NCBI GenBank assembly: GCA_033032175.1
Contig: CM065322.1
Location: 11,656,001-11,720,000 of the forward strand
Reading direction: 5' to 3'
Length of the DNA stretch: 64,000 nt
From: Saturnia japonica
Taxonomy: Eukaryota; Arthropoda; Insecta; Lepidoptera; Saturniidae
A model generated the notes under the pieces. It was given only the letters and a program-made list of their open reading frames with translations, was not told where the DNA came from and did no database searches. A program made the position numbers and the translations under genes. Of the stretch, positions 23,486 through 36,180 are shown one piece after another. Each line of letters opens with the position of its first letter. Position 1 is the first letter of the stretch.

Positions 23486-24306
23486 TTATTTATATGGATT
23501 GCTTTTTAATTTTTTTAATATACTTTTTAAAGATTCGTACTTCTTGGCAAGTCTGTTGTATTTTTGTTGTAATGTTTTCATTCGTCGAACATGTTGTTCA
23601 CAAAATAATTGTTTTCGTCGTAATTGAGATTTAAGTTTGACCTTTCTCGGCGTATCAAACACAGATTCCAAATCAGAAATATTGACATCACCGATCTCTG
23701 AGTTCGATCGCGCAGGAGATTGTGGTTGTGTAACCTGAAATGAAAAACCTTAAGTTGTATGTTGTTGTATCATGTAATAGCTTAACAAAAACTTTAATTA
23801 AATACAGAATATTTCTGCCGTACAAGGCATGACATTTCAGTCCTCATGGATGGAAACGCATTAGTAATAGCACTTTGTGCCTAAGCTTGCAAATGTCCAT
23901 GGGCCTTACTTAGTTTATTTTACATTTATTACTGTTACTACTAGTGTTTATTTACTACATTAGTTTACTTGTAACTAAGTATATCGATTAAGTGCCTTGT
24001 TTGCCTTTCAATATTATAAAAAAAAAATAAACATTATTATCATAGGTGGGTACGTACATTGTCCGATGTCGAAGGTTTAGACGTTTCTATGTGTAACTCG
24101 GAAAATTCTGGTGTCAAGGCCAAATACTGAAATAGAACGTTAGTATTATTCATATATTTAATTCACCGAAGTTTCATTAGCCCGGAATCTGAAATTTGCG
24201 CCCGGTTTAGGCTCGCCCCTTATCACGATGAGGGACGGATAAGCTCGACGAAAAGTGGGCATACTTGTTATACCTTTGCATACTCTTTCGGGGATTACAG
24301 GCGTGA

Positions 24307-24343
<37 letters not shown>

Positions 24344-24871
24344 GACCAAAACCTTACTTCAAAATACATGACAAACATTTTCACCAGGAGGGATACAATA
24401 TAAATATAGTAATTATTATGACTATATCTACCTTAGTTGGATTAGCTGCTTTCCTCAGTCTTTTCAAACCACCTTTTGTATCATAAAAATATTGCGCTTC
24501 AAAGTGAATTGAGCAAAGTACGCTCCGGCTTGATGGTTTCCAAAACTCATCTAGCCGTGCTCTTTGTATGACTTTCATCCAGTCCGATTTTCTATTTTCA
24601 TCAGCAGGGAAACTAAAATTACAAAGGTTCTATATACACAAAAATAGTAAGTATTCTACACGAGTATAAAAAAAAAAATGGGTAAAATTTTCGATGAAAA
24701 TAAAATGGCAACACTTAAAAAATGGACGCGTAATTTTCTAAATGTAAAATAAATTAAACAATTAAATAAATATACTTTAGAATGCGCTACTTACAGATGA
24801 AATGTGATCCCATCCTGTTTTTTTATAATCCCTGCAGCATTTTTACATGTAGGAACAACACAAGACGGCAT
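23486..24871 (-). CDS. THAP-type zinc-finger protein with C-terminal coiled coil, four exons, 191 residues
   Basis: THAP domains are C2CH zinc fingers that bind DNA. Exons on the minus strand: 24871-24795, 24612-24432, 24126-24058, 23734-23486 (stop included). All introns are GT..AG and the phases join (86 codons after exon 2, then 23, then 82 plus stop). The protein begins MPSCVVPTCKN. The zinc ligands are C4, C9, C59 and H62 (CSIHF), spaced as the family requires. The conserved Pro (P28), Trp (W37) and Phe (F63) positions are present, and the domain ends near LRKAANPTK. The short exon 3 is acidic and Ser/Thr-rich. The last exon has a basic stretch (DTPRKVKLKSQLRRKQ) and a heptad-like coiled coil (LQQKYNRLAKKYESLKSILK), typical of THAP proteins that dimerise. 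It may be a host gene or derived from a P-element-type transposase. No transposase core is attached, so the target is unknown. Confidence 0.85.
24160..24342. repeat. Microsatellite-linked interspersed repeat in THAP intron 2
   Basis: The text 'agcccggaatctgaaatttgcgcccggtttaggctcgcccc' and 'ctttcggggattacaggcgtgagca' is a phrase I know from many lepidopteran genomes. It ends directly in a (TA)n tract at about 24308-24338. Confidence 0.6.
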
Positions 24872-24984
24872 TTTAAAATTAAATTGGCACTTGTACAATA
24901 CGTCACGACGCGCTACTTACAAAGGAGTGACTAATCGCAACAACGTCAAACCACTCTATTTAAGAGTGGTTTTTGTATCTTCAG

Positions 24985-25141
24985 TTTTATGTGCGTTCGC
25001 GGTTTCTGGTTTGTTCTGTATTCTGAGATACATATATAGATAATTATGCTCATCACACAAATATCAGTCATAAGCGGGGATCGAACCCGCGACCTCTCGG
25101 CCCAATAGAAGGGCTTACTTCTACTGCGCCACGAGGCCTGT
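24985..25141 (-). repeat. tRNA-headed SINE family 1 with clear A and B boxes
   Basis: Minus strand: GCCTCGTGGCGCAGTAGAAG, then GGTCGCGGGTTCGATCCCCGC, a recognisable tRNA-like head with B box GGTTCGATCCC. It is followed by 'ttatgactgatatttgtgtgatgagcat' and 'tctcagaatacagaacaaacc'. The acceptor stem cannot pair with a 3' partner, so it is a SINE and not a tRNA gene. Confidence 0.8.
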
Positions 25142-25149
25142 CAAAGATT

Positions 25150-27340
25150 GTCTGTCTGCCTTGGAAAAGGTTATCTAAGTAATTTCAATAAATTAGTCAT
25201 ATAATTTTACATACTTAAATCACCTTACTTCCATACTTTAATCATACAATTACTATCTCTACTATTATTTAGCAGAATACAAACTAAGGCCCAAAAGTCA
25301 CTATAAACTTTAGTCAAATTAACTATAGCTAAAATGGTAACCAATACTTATAGTTCAAGCCGACCGGTTGAATTTTCTAACAAATTTCACATATTTGATA
25401 ATTGGTTGGCTTATCTATGAATCAAAAAACGCAACGGCCATGATTTTAATCATATTTTAATACAAAATCTGACCATTGTTCGACTTAACTAAGGATAAAA
25501 AAACAGGGCCTTAATGATTTAAAATACATGTGGTTATTTTAAATACTTGTAACTTGTATTACTTGTATATTATTTGTGCCCCACGGTTTCATTTTTCGAC
25601 CAACTCTCCAACGAACCCGTGTAGCCCTAAGATGTTTTATAAGTGTAGATACGTTAACCGCATTCTATTTTGGCAATACTTAAGTCTGGTAATTGCCTGA
25701 CATTATTTCAGTCACGTATTATCCATTGTCGCGGTTGCACGTCACTACAACTCGAAATATATATTCATTTCTTTCTAACAACAAAAATGGCATATAAACG
25801 TTTTCATATTCTGTCTCTTTCTTGCGTATTGTATAACTGGAAGCATTACGTATAGTTTCTATGTAGAAATAAATTGCGCTGTTTTTTAATTTACTGGTGT
25901 TGGCGTATGACGCGTCTATATATAAAATGTCTTAGGTTTAAAGCCTATCGTAGCCACTTTCCTTACTTGCCTACAACTTGCCTTCATTGCTTATTATGCA
26001 GACCTTCATTGTTATTGCTCCGCTCCTTAGGGTCGTAGCGTGAAGTTATATAACCTTCCTCAATAAATAGGCTACTAAATGGAAACCTGATTGGTACTTG
26101 TAATTCAAGAGATTAACAAATAATTAAAAAGGAAATAAAAGCATTTGAGTAAAGTGCTTTTTATTTGATTCCTGGACGTCTTACTTAAATAGTATATAGC
26201 CTATGTCGCTCCCACAATTGAGATGAATCTAACGACATCTCGTATGTATAATCCATCAAACCTTTTAGGCTAGACAGCGTGACAAAGGAATTGACATACA
26301 TACATACGCTCTAAGAACATAACCCTCCTTTTTCGCAGTCGGGTAAGAAAACAATCTTTTGAAGTTTTTATTAGTAGTATAAAATATATTAAAATTATGT
26401 AACAATTTTGAATGACGTCACAAATGTGTTTAATATCGTATACTGCTATCGTAGCCAAAGTGTCTAGCTTATACCGAATGAAGGTCAAGGTTTCGATTTC
26501 CGCTTAGACAACGAATTTTTTATTGCTTGTCAAATTATTCTGCGTATATTTTATTGATTGGTCGGGACTAAATTTATAACAATACTAGCTATGCCCACGG
26601 CTCTACACGTTTTTATTACGGAGTAATTATCTACGTCTCGTAATTTGATGTATACTAATAAATTTTTTAAATGCTATTTTGATGTTATTTATAGCCTATC
26701 AATTCCGGAATAACTCCCTTTAATACAACATTTAAATCAATAATTTTTTTTTTTAAGTTTACTAAAAGTTGTCTGGTTTGTATGCCCTATACCATAATAC
26801 TTTCCATGTACAAAATTTCATTAAAGTCAGTAAAGCCATTTTTGAGTAAAATCCAGATATACAAACGGAGATAATTTTTTTAAATGTCAATTTCGAGATC
26901 AGTGGCTTTTAAAATAAATAAAATCTGGTGAATAAAATACATGTACAGACAGAACTAGAAAATTAATAATACATAAGTTATGTGTATTATATTTTGAATT
27001 ATAAACTATTATTATTGGTTTCCACTGTTGTAGCACCAGCGAAAACCAATCATTAATCTATGACTATGACTGTTTCTCCTGCACTTTACACTCTACAGTA
27101 TGCAATGAAGGTAATATGGTTAGAAATATGTACAGTGTTAAGATAATATCCATGCTTGACGATATCTTAACTATGGGGAAAATACTCACAAGATCCGACT
27201 ATCCCGGGATTTGCCAGGTACAATCATTTTAACATATAGGTATGTGGAGGACTGCATGAATACAATATACATATAACGAAATCTAACAGTTTATTCGCTT
27301 TTTATGCATTATAAATTGATCGTTTGACTCCTATCTTGCC
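25150..27340. repeat. Gene-free stretch with degenerate repeats
   Basis: Contains a CTAG-type family relative at about 25565-26110 and a reversed 'GACTGCGAAAAAGGAGG' copy at 26145-26345 (AACATAACCCTCCTTTTTCGC). Another CTAG-ended element starts at 26585 on the minus strand (CTAGCTATGCCCACGG). No gene is supported. Confidence 0.45.
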
Positions 27341-27344
27341 TCAT

Positions 27345-27560
27345 TTTAAATGAAGACGCTAAATTTTGTGGGGCAACTGGCTTTCAAGTGAAGCTGCCGC
27401 ATCATACCTATAGCTACTTGGAGACAGATTTTTCAACTTGACGTTAGTAGCTGATCAGATGGGCATTAGAAAATAACCTACTATCATGCTATGGTTTCGT
27501 CACGATGTTTTCCTTCACCGAAAGCTCGAGCCTCGTTGTGCAAGTGGAGGAGTTAATGCT
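27345..27560 (-). repeat. tRNA-headed SINE family 2, degenerate copy
   Basis: Shares 'actggctttcaagtgaagctgccgcatca', 'ttcaacttgacgttagtagctgatcag' and 'accatgctatggtttcgtcacgatgttttccttcac'-type text (here 'ctatcatgctatgg') with 21830-22082. Confidence 0.5.
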
Positions 27561-27954
27561 AAAAAGCATTTTCCCAGAGGTGCACGAGAAAGGTGTGAAT
27601 AGTCTGTCAAATTTTCAACGAATCTAAGTATTTTTCATGAAGCATAAGTTTGAAAGATTTCTGAGATCTGACTAATTGGATACCGAGTGGAAGCGAATTC
27701 ATTACGCGAATCAGAATGAAATTGAAATTACGTTTTTTAATATTTATGTATTTTGGCATCTTTATGTATTGAGAAAAGGAGAGCTGTATGAAGAAGTTTA
27801 GAGAAAAATGTGATTTTATGTTGTATTCACCTTTTATAAGGATTGTAGACATAACACTTTTTATCATAATTATTATGTTGAGTACATCAATTTACACTGT
27901 TCGTTATAAACGAATTTTGTTGACCCCGGCGAGAGACATTGAACTACTGTCTGT

Positions 27955-28262
27955 TAGACGTAGAGTTTGGAGTTTTTGGCGGGATCTTGAAGAGAGATCT
28001 TGTGGTTTTTATTTTTAATTCATTAACTTAGGGCTTTTGACCCAATATAATGTAATATTGGTGGTATTTTGCTGAATAAGTGAAGTGGATTATAAATATA
28101 AAGTGTAAACATGCATTTTAAGATGTTACAAAAACTCTTTATATGGTTCTGCCAAGGGAGCCACCATCTTCTCAGAAGACTCCACTTTGTATATTGGAAA
28201 ATTTTACGAAGGCTTAAAACATAGACACTGGCAGGTGCTTTTTGCGGCACCAAAACAAGAAG
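27955..28262 (+). repeat. Dispersed ~330-bp family with (GAA)n tail, copy 1
   Basis: Runs from TTTTGGCGGGATCTTGAAG through 'tggtggtattttgc', 'gtggattataaatataaa' and 'aagggagccaccatctt' to a degenerate AAGAAGAAGA tail. Relatives: 32490-32660, 33948-34275 (reversed), 34680-34850, 36290-36627, 38755-38865 (3' end only) and 53700-53975. Confidence 0.6.
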
Positions 28263-28295
28263 AAGACGTAGCGTTGAAGAAAACTCTTTGTTTCA

Positions 28296-28507
28296 TAATT
28301 TCACACACGGCCATTTCATTCCAAGCTTACCATAGCTTGTATTATTGCAACTAAATAGCTGATAGACATACATATGTAGGTAGATATTTAACACACAGTC
28401 ACACAACTGAAAATTATGCTCATCACAGAAAAGTCAGTCATATGCGGTCATTGAACCCGTGACGTCTCAGCTCAATAGTAGGAGCCTATTACCACTGCGC
28501 TACGAGG
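28296..28507 (-). repeat. tRNA-headed SINE family 1, second copy
   Basis: Minus strand: GACCTCGTAGCGCAGTGGTA, then GACGTCACGGGTTCAATGACC, then 'atatgactgacttttctgtgatgagcat', ending in 'aatggccgtgtgtgaaat'. Slightly decayed boxes compared with 24985-25141. Confidence 0.7.
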
Positions 28508-28509
28508 TC

Positions 28510-30555
28510 AAAATATAATCCACGTACACGGTACAATTGTCATTTGCTAGAAGTCCGTTCAGTTTTTGTTGCGTTAAGGCGGAAGCTCGTAATAATTTGT
28601 TGACCAAAATACTAAAATAACAAAGAATATAGACTGACTGATGTGTACCTATAGAGATATAGTAAATTTCGGTGAAATTCAACGACTTAAAGCAGACAAT
28701 ACTTTTTTGTATGTATTTAATTTCTAATTACATGTTCAGATTCGACTATGCCGAGTTTTTCTAAAAATATAAATATAAACTTGATTAATGATTGGTGTCT
28801 GCTGCGCAACCAATCTAAGAATCTTATTATAATAGTTTTTTTTCTTTGAGCACATTGCTGTTCGAAATTTTAAATTGTTATAAAAAAAAAATTACACAAA
28901 TAAAAATAAACAAAAACAAGGATGAACTTTTTTTAAACCGTTAGCCTATGGTTGGTCAGCACAGCTGTACGTCGACAAATGCATTTAGTATGTTCGAGAA
29001 AAGTTCAAATTAGGTAGTGTCATATTTGTTTTGAACGTATGAGTGCGCTGAACTCAGAACAATGCCTCTCGTATTATTCTAAGAATTGCACATTTCACAT
29101 AAGGCACGATTTAAACCTGAGGTAAGAATGACATTGGACCCGACTAATATCCAATTACTGTGTATAATTGATCAAGTTATAACTTTAAGAAAAATCAACA
29201 TATCAACATACCTACTAGGGAAACAGAATCCTTCGTTTTTATTTTAAATCGGTAAAAAAAATAAGCCTAAGATGTAAGCATACATTTATTATCAAAAGGA
29301 GTACATATAATAGATATAGATTATTACGAACTAATCACTAAAATAATAAAACTTCAAAATAATAGAAAAAATAATTTGGTTTGTATTGGTTATTTAATAT
29401 TTTTTGTTATGTTTATATAGGATTTCTTCTTTTTTTTTTTAAATAATGATCAAGTGATTACATGAATTATGGCTAAGGCTTAGGCTAGGTTTGTTAAAAA
29501 TATAATATAGCCTGTTTCATTATTTTGAAAACCTTTTTACATTATTTTCATCTGTTATGAGTATGACAGAATGCCGAACGCAGCGTCGATTTGCTTGGTT
29601 TCGAAACCACTACTTAAAACCCTCCCTATTATATGAAATATTTAATGCAGGTCTAGAACGCTTCTTAAACCATAATTAGTTAATTACTCGACGTGTACAT
29701 AGTGCTACACATTGCTTGGTTACACGGGCCGTGGTTACGAGCCGACCTAATGTCTACAAAACACGATATTTTGGAAAGTGTTACTCCGAAACCGTACTAT
29801 TCATTGAAAAAAAAGTTAGTATTAAAAAGGAAACAAAAAACTCGACTGCAACAAAAACCCTTGATTAAAAATATATTTTTTAACTTTGCTTTGCTTTGCA
29901 TACATACGCTCGAAAACATAACCCTCATTTTTCGCAGTCGGGTAAAACAATCGTGAATCATGATAAACAGTGATCGTACGTACGTTTTCAACTGCTTTAA
30001 CTCTCAAACCTAAAACCAACTGACTATAGTTGTCTTCCGGCAGCTGCATTTCAGAACCAGTCCACTTTCTACATTAAATGTGTTACCATCTTCCACGTTG
30101 TCTCATAATATCAACTGACATTATGGTCATACACTAGACGTACTACAAAAATTCCTAGACGTACTGGAAATGTTATTAATTAAAACTGACTTATCTGAGC
30201 CAGTTATAATCATGATAAAAATCAACGGACAGTAAAAACTCACAGATTGAATTGTAGTTCGTGGTAACCCTGATCCAAAAAACTCGTACAGTGAACTAAA
30301 GTCTAAAGGATTACATCATCGAAATATACATAAAGGCTGAGCTTGTTCTGTTCACTCATTAAATTATCTTAATCACTCAAAACAGATACGGCAACTTTGC
30401 AAAGTACTTTTTATGATCATCCTGTGAGCTATTCAAGTCGCTCTTTTGCTTTCTAAATTACATTAGGTACGTCGCTCTTGTTGTACAAGTTCGTAATAAT
30501 TAATTACCTTTTATTAGTAACATGAATATTATTTTTCTTTTTGTCTGTCTATACA
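28510..30555. other. Gene-free AT-rich stretch with one repeat
   Basis: A reversed 'GACTGCGAAAAAGGAGG' family copy lies at about 29790-29945 (AACATAACCCTCATTTTTCGC). The rest shows no gene or repeat that I can name. Confidence 0.4.
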
Positions 30556-30556
30556 T

Positions 30557-30890
30557 ACTAATGGTCGCCCAATGATCGAAGTTCGACCAGCTTCTTTTAA
30601 ACAGACTATTTTCTGTTTGACATTTGTAGTATGAACCTAAACAATAAATATTAAATCACTTGCTGTCACTTTTGAGGGGTCTAAGTTCAATGGCACTGGT
30701 CAGGTTAGGTTTCACAGTATTCATTTATGTAATTTAATATATTAGTAACAGATATTATAGATAAATTTTTAGTTTTCTGCACTCCTCCATATAAACTTTA
30801 ACCATGCCAAACCTCACAGACTTCCGTGCACGCAATTCACTTAAAAAGAGTCCGAAGTTTTCTTCCCACATACTAATATAATGATGATAT
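30557..30890 (+). repeat. Dispersed repeat 'ATCGAAGTTCGACCAGC', copy 1
   Basis: Shares long stretches with 34962-35328: 'tttgtagtatgaacctaaacaat', 'tcacttgctgtcactttt', 'ttcaatggcactggtc', 'gatattatagataaattt', 'ctttaaccatgccaaa'. The 3' part alone recurs at 44705-44865. No ORF. Confidence 0.65.
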
Positions 30891-30939
30891 ACCTACATGA
30901 ATGTATTTGGGTAAATAAATCCAGATATAACTATATTAG

Positions 30940-32500
30940 CTGTGTCCCATGGATTCATCTGTGTTAAATTTATTCCACCAACTCTCCTATGCGCCACCCG
31001 CCAACGAACCTGTGTAGCCTATGTTGTTCTCATTTCCCGTGCTTACCAGATCGCTTGTCGTACATGTTTACTGTTTCGCTCCTTGGGGCCGTAGCGTGAA
31101 GATATATAGACTATAAATTTCCTCAATAAATAGGCTATAAAATGAAAATAACTGATAGTTCGAGAGATTAGCGCGTTCAAACAAACAATTTATACAGTCA
31201 ACAACAAAACAGTCTCTTAATTTAGGTAACTAGGGTAGATTGAAAACCAGCGCCGTGTAGTGCAGAATCAGCTGAGATATTTCGAGAAGATATTTTTTGA
31301 AGATAATTATTAAGATATTATTTATTCTTTATAGATGTTTTGCACATGATTTATTTGTTCAGTAATAAAATTATTATTATTGTATAGTTTATACTTGTTA
31401 TAAATTGAGAATATTTGAAATATATTTAAGATGAAATGAAACGGGCATGAGCCGGGAACACCTGTCGATCGGTTAATGCGATGCAAACTGCGCCTATATA
31501 AATTTGCGGGAAGCAGATGTTTCCATACGAGAAATGCTCCACGGCAGTTGTTATATTAAACGTGATTTTTTGTGTCCACTTTCTGAAGGTTCTTCATTTC
31601 TTTAACGCTCTTACAATGAGGTCTCTGTATCATAGTAGCGGTCTCGTGTTATAACGTAATTCATAAGATGTGCAGGCGCACCTAAATTGTCATAAACAGG
31701 CACATTTTTATTTTACCCTATAGATTTTTTAGCGGCGTTTAACTTCAACAAATTATTTAAATTCCTTCATAAATATGAAATATATTATAAGGTTTTTTTT
31801 ATCGTTTTGCATTGTCGCCACAATCTCACCTGTACTTAAGTGACAATGTAGACCAAGATGGGCAGCACGCTAAGCCTAGCGGAAGACTTGCTCTCGATTG
31901 CAGCTTCCGGAACACACCTATTGATGCTTCGCGACCGATTTTCAACTTGAAAATTTTTATACGTTCTAATTAATAAATTAGATCTGTAGCGACATCTACA
32001 TAGCGACATCTATCGATCCACATACGACGCATCCTACATCGCGCTTTAGAAATTAACTCTTCTATTGAGTGTATATACAAGAACCCGACTACAACCGATG
32101 GGCAGCTGCACATAACATACAGCAGACATAACACCCGTCTGGTCGGAGGATCCTCCCTTTGCAATAGAACTATATATTATTATGTTAACTATTATGGGAC
32201 CTCGATCAGATCAAAGGGAGCGACGTCACTCAGGACTAGAGACATTACATTTATTTCTTTATGTAGTTACAAGATGTACTGTATACACCCCATGGTTTCA
32301 CCCGACCAACTCTCTACTAGCGGTGGGCGATTATGAGAATATACTAATGTAATAATTCGATTATGAAGCTAGCTATGAAGCTAATTGGTAATTACTATTA
32401 GCTAATTGGTATATATATTTTTATATATATAACATTAATTATTTATTTATATCTTATGCAACTTTTAAGGTTTTAAATAGTTTATAATAAAATACTTGAA
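30940..32500. repeat. Degenerate repeats, no gene
   Basis: Holds a CTAG-family relative at 30946-31200 (AGCTGTGTCCCATGG...gcgcgttcaaacaaac) and a family-2 SINE piece at 31815-31955. A partial copy of the GGTGGGCGATTATGA MITE starts at 32323. The remainder is AT-rich. Confidence 0.45.
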
Positions 32501-32899
32501 TGGAGTTTTTGGAGGAATCTTGATCTGTAATGTTGGTAGCATTTTGCATAGTATAGGTCGGTTGTTGTGTAACAATTGTAACAGAACTCTCCGGATAGTT
32601 TTAACAAGAGAGTCACCATCTTGTTTAAAAGTGTTGCTCTAACTCTGAAGATTAGAAAGAAATTCTTTTACGTGACATTGGCAATATTGTGCAATGTTAT
32701 ATTTTAACCATAGTTTATTCGAATGATATTATCAGCACAGCTTTTATCACATGATTCCAAGAATTTATACAAACTACCAGTATGTAGGTACAGTATTAGC
32801 TCATATTTTTTTTTTTTTTTTATAAAGTTATGATTATTTATGCTGATATGCTGGGCTCCGGAGTCTCAACTTTACGGTAACCTCCATCTAAGCACTAAC

Positions 32900-33860
32900 A
32901 TTAAAGTTCTCTATGACTTATCTTATTTTATCATTATAGAGTCCTTCAAACATAGCGTAAAGAGTTAAGATACATTTGAGCAGACAGCGATGACTGGCGA
33001 TGAATTGTAGATACCTCGGCAGTGGCCGATGTCGTTGGACTGCACTGTATTTACACCATCAGATGATGTGTTTACAAGTAAACTTTACACCACGAAGTGA
33101 TGGACTTTCGTGCTAAGATTAAAAAATACTGGCTGTTTCCAAAAAGGCGACCTTACGAGTCACTATTTTATAACTATAACTACAAAATGTATTGCAGTTG
33201 TGAGTCACTTGCGAACAGCTCGAATGGTCAGTCTGTTTCCTATCTTGAATCATAAAACAAAGTCTGCTAAGTATATTTACATTTTCATCTCCTTTCGTAA
33301 TTTTATACGAAAAAGTATAAAGGAATGCTAATCAATGTCTCATAAAAGAATATTTATATAGTGCGGAAGGCAGCTGATCGTACAAGAGCGAGCACGTGCG
33401 TCGGTGCTTCTGTGTTTTAAATAAAAACTAGCAAACTGCCCCGGCTTCGCACGGGTAATAGAGTAATACATATATATCTACATATTGATTTACGCGGCTC
33501 ACACCATTAAGCTCTGACGTCTTCAACAATAATCGATAAATTTCAACCAATTTACACAGACCATCTAAATCTTCGTCATGAATCACTCCATCCATTGATG
33601 AAAAACGTATGAAAATCCGTTGGGTAGTTTTTGATTTTATTGCGTTCAGACAGACGGACAGACGTGACGGGAAACTTAGATTTAATCAGCTTAGTATCAG
33701 ATTTAAGTCTGATATAATCAGCGCTGCACTGTTGTGTAAAAGCTGACTGTCGTGTCGATGATCAATTGATTAAAATTACAAACTCGACAGTTGATGAATT
33801 GTAGATCAGCCGGTGGTCACGGGTGATGTTGGATCACACTGTGTTCACCATCAGGTACAG
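32900..33860 (+). mobile_element. LINE 3' remnant with nested Helitron-like insertion
   Basis: Text at 32940-33090 ('tccttcaaacatagcgtaaag', 'gatacctcgg', 'gatgtcgttggactgcactg') matches the ORF2 end and 3' UTR at 53990-54200. The shared 3' region 'atttatatagtgcggaaggcag' and 'cacgtgcgtcg' continues at 33357-33420. A CTAGCAAACTGCCCCGG element begins at 33428 and interrupts it until about 33715. The 3' UTR then resumes ('atataatcagcgctgcactg'). Confidence 0.55.
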
Positions 33861-33947
33861 TTGCGACAATTTGTCCTGATACGATAAAAAAAACTTTAGT
33901 ATTAAAAAAAAAACTAAATTTTATCAACATAATTTCGCCCTAATATT

Positions 33948-34275
33948 ATGATCTTCTTTTTCTTCCTAACTTGGCAACTAATCCTTGAAGACCATTACTG
34001 CCATTATCAAGTGAATATAGTGTCATGTCTTATGACGAACTCAGTATCCTAACAAGATGGTGGCTCCCTTGTTAGAACCTACTAGGGAGTTTTCTTGGGA
34101 TCCCATAATGCATGCTTTTAGTTTATATTTATAATCCACTACAATTATGCGTAAAAACCAAACTACATCACGCAAAACGCCATCAATATTACATATTATT
34201 AAAGGATCAAAAACCTAAGTAAATGAATTAAAAATAAAAACCACAACATATCACTTCAAGATCCCGCCAAAATCT
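33948..34275 (-). repeat. (GAA)n-tailed family, fullest reversed copy
   Basis: Reversed copy: tail CTTCTTTTTCTTCCTAACTTG at 33953-33973, then 'tggcaactaatccttgaagacc', 'tcataagacatgacac', 'aagatggtggctcccttg', 'gtttatatttataatcc', ending at the TTGGCGGGATCTTGAAG end near 34275. Confidence 0.6.
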
Positions 34276-34961
34276 TCTTCTTTATAATTTAATTATCGCC
34301 TTAAAGCCTCGTTAATCTCGTTGCATTGTGTCAAGTGTTGAATATTGAATGTGGAATGCATAAAGGGCGAAAAATAAACCATTTCATTGTTCCTGATGTG
34401 ATAAAGTTGAAGCGGGGTCAAAGGACGCCGATCCCTGTCAGAGGCCATTTAAGCCGACTATTATAATGCTATTGCTCACGGGGTGTGACGGCTCGTGTGA
34501 AACGACCATGGGAACGTCTTCAAACCCCTGTTATTAACTTATTGTTATTTTTTATTTGGCTTCTATTATAACTTTGTAAAGTGCCAGTTGAATACTTTTG
34601 TAATGAACTGCCAGTTTACTAGGTTTTATGTAATTGCTGGCAATGTTCTGGAGCAATGAGATTTCGAGTTTTTGACGAAATTTTATTTTCATTCATAAAC
34701 TTAGATATTGTTTGGTTTGTGCACAAGTGAAGTGGGTTTTAGATAATAACTAGAAACATAACTTCAATTTTCACAAAAACTCTGTGGGCCGTTTTAACAA
34801 GCGAGCCACCATTTTGTTAGGTCCGTGTTTGAATATTAGAAAATAGTACGAAGTTTGGTTATTCAAAGGTTAAGTAGGTACATGAGTTTCCATAAATTGC
34901 CCACTTTGTCTTTTTGGTGGGATCTGATCTGTCATGTTATGGTTTTTATTTAAACTCGCGA

Positions 34962-35328
34962 TCGACTTAAGATCGAAATTCGACCAGCGACTTTTTGATC
35001 ATAGATTATTTGTCTATTTAACTGTTCGACATTTGCAGTATGAACCTAAACAATGAATGTTATGTCACTTGCTGTCACTTTTCATTGAGTGACAATGTCA
35101 ATATTTTGGAGGGTCTAAATTCAATGGCACTGGTCGGGTTAGGATTCGCAGTATTAATTTATTTAACTTAATATATTAGTAAAAGATATTATAGATAAAT
35201 TTTAGCTTTCTGCACTCCTTCTCCATATAAACTTTAACCATGCCAAATCTCAAAGTCTTCTGTGCACGTAATACGCATAAAAAGGTACCGAAAGCTTTTG
35301 CTTCACGTATTAATATATAGATTCATAA
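34962..35328 (+). repeat. Dispersed repeat 'ATCGAAATTCGACCAGC', copy 2
   Basis: Parallel to 30557-30890 over its full length, with an extra 'cattgagtgacaatgtcaat' segment. Ends near AAAAAGGTACCGAAAGC. Confidence 0.65.
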
Positions 35329-35929
35329 ACTTAAGTTATTTGACACTATATTATTTAATATTGTTGGCATTTTGCGTGATAATACACACTTATATAGTTA
35401 GACTATTCTGCTCAAGTAAAATAAAATAATGATTACTACAGTGTTTTTATATTCCCACAGAGTAAAAAGACATTACATGTGTTTACTAGTTTATTGCGTG
35501 AATTATACTAATAGCAAATTATTATCGGTTATGTTGAATAACACAAAATATTTCAGTTAATAAATAAAACCATAAATTCAGTAGGTAGGTGTTTAAAATG
35601 TTACGATTGAAATCATTTTAAAATAAAATATATGGTAGCACAACACTACAAAAAAAAGTGACAATCAAAGATTATTGATTGGGTTTCGCTGATGCTTCAA
35701 CAGCGGAAACCAATTATTAATCTATGGTACCAACATTATTTTCAATTTTGACAATTTACTCCGTGGTATTAAAAAAACGCAGTTATAAAAGTATGAATTT
35801 TAAATTTCCACAATCACTCTTTGGACAGTTTTAAAGCTGAATTCGATCAGGTAATTATTATGATTTAAACCTTGATTTTATTAAAGTAAAAGGCGAAGTT
35901 CTAAAATTTAAAATTATTGATTCTTATTG

Positions 35930-36180
35930 GACGACATTACCACAACTTGTCCGTGACCACAACATTACAGTCTCATCTCATCCCGTGACGTCGTCACACG
36001 CCTAACGAACCGCGTGACATCGACCGTAAAACACCATTGGCCAAGGTGTCGACAATATAACGTGCAGAACCAAGAGTTCGTCGCCCGACCACGACTAGTT
36101 ATGACCGTAAAATTAAAAATAATACGACATTGACTAAAACATCCGGTCGCGCGTATCGATTCGTGTTTTACGATAACGAT
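35930..36180. promoter_or_regulatory. CpG-richer patch, possible promoter or first exon
   Basis: Denser in CpG than its surroundings (CCCGTGACGTCGTCACACGC, CGCGTGACATCGACCG, GGTCGCGCGTATCGATTCG). It includes TGACGTCG, which resembles a CRE-type element. It holds no ORF and no repeat, so direction and function cannot be set. Confidence 0.25.

Noticed and set aside
24304..24340. CRISPR-like or regulatory repeat
   Set aside because: Simple TA dinucleotide microsatellite; the only tandem array of longer units (15688-16435) has no spacers and is explained by copia sequence.
25070..25141. tRNA gene on the minus strand
   Set aside because: A and B boxes are clear, but the 5' GCCTCGT has no complementary 3' acceptor strand, and the sequence runs into a SINE body shared with 28296-28507.
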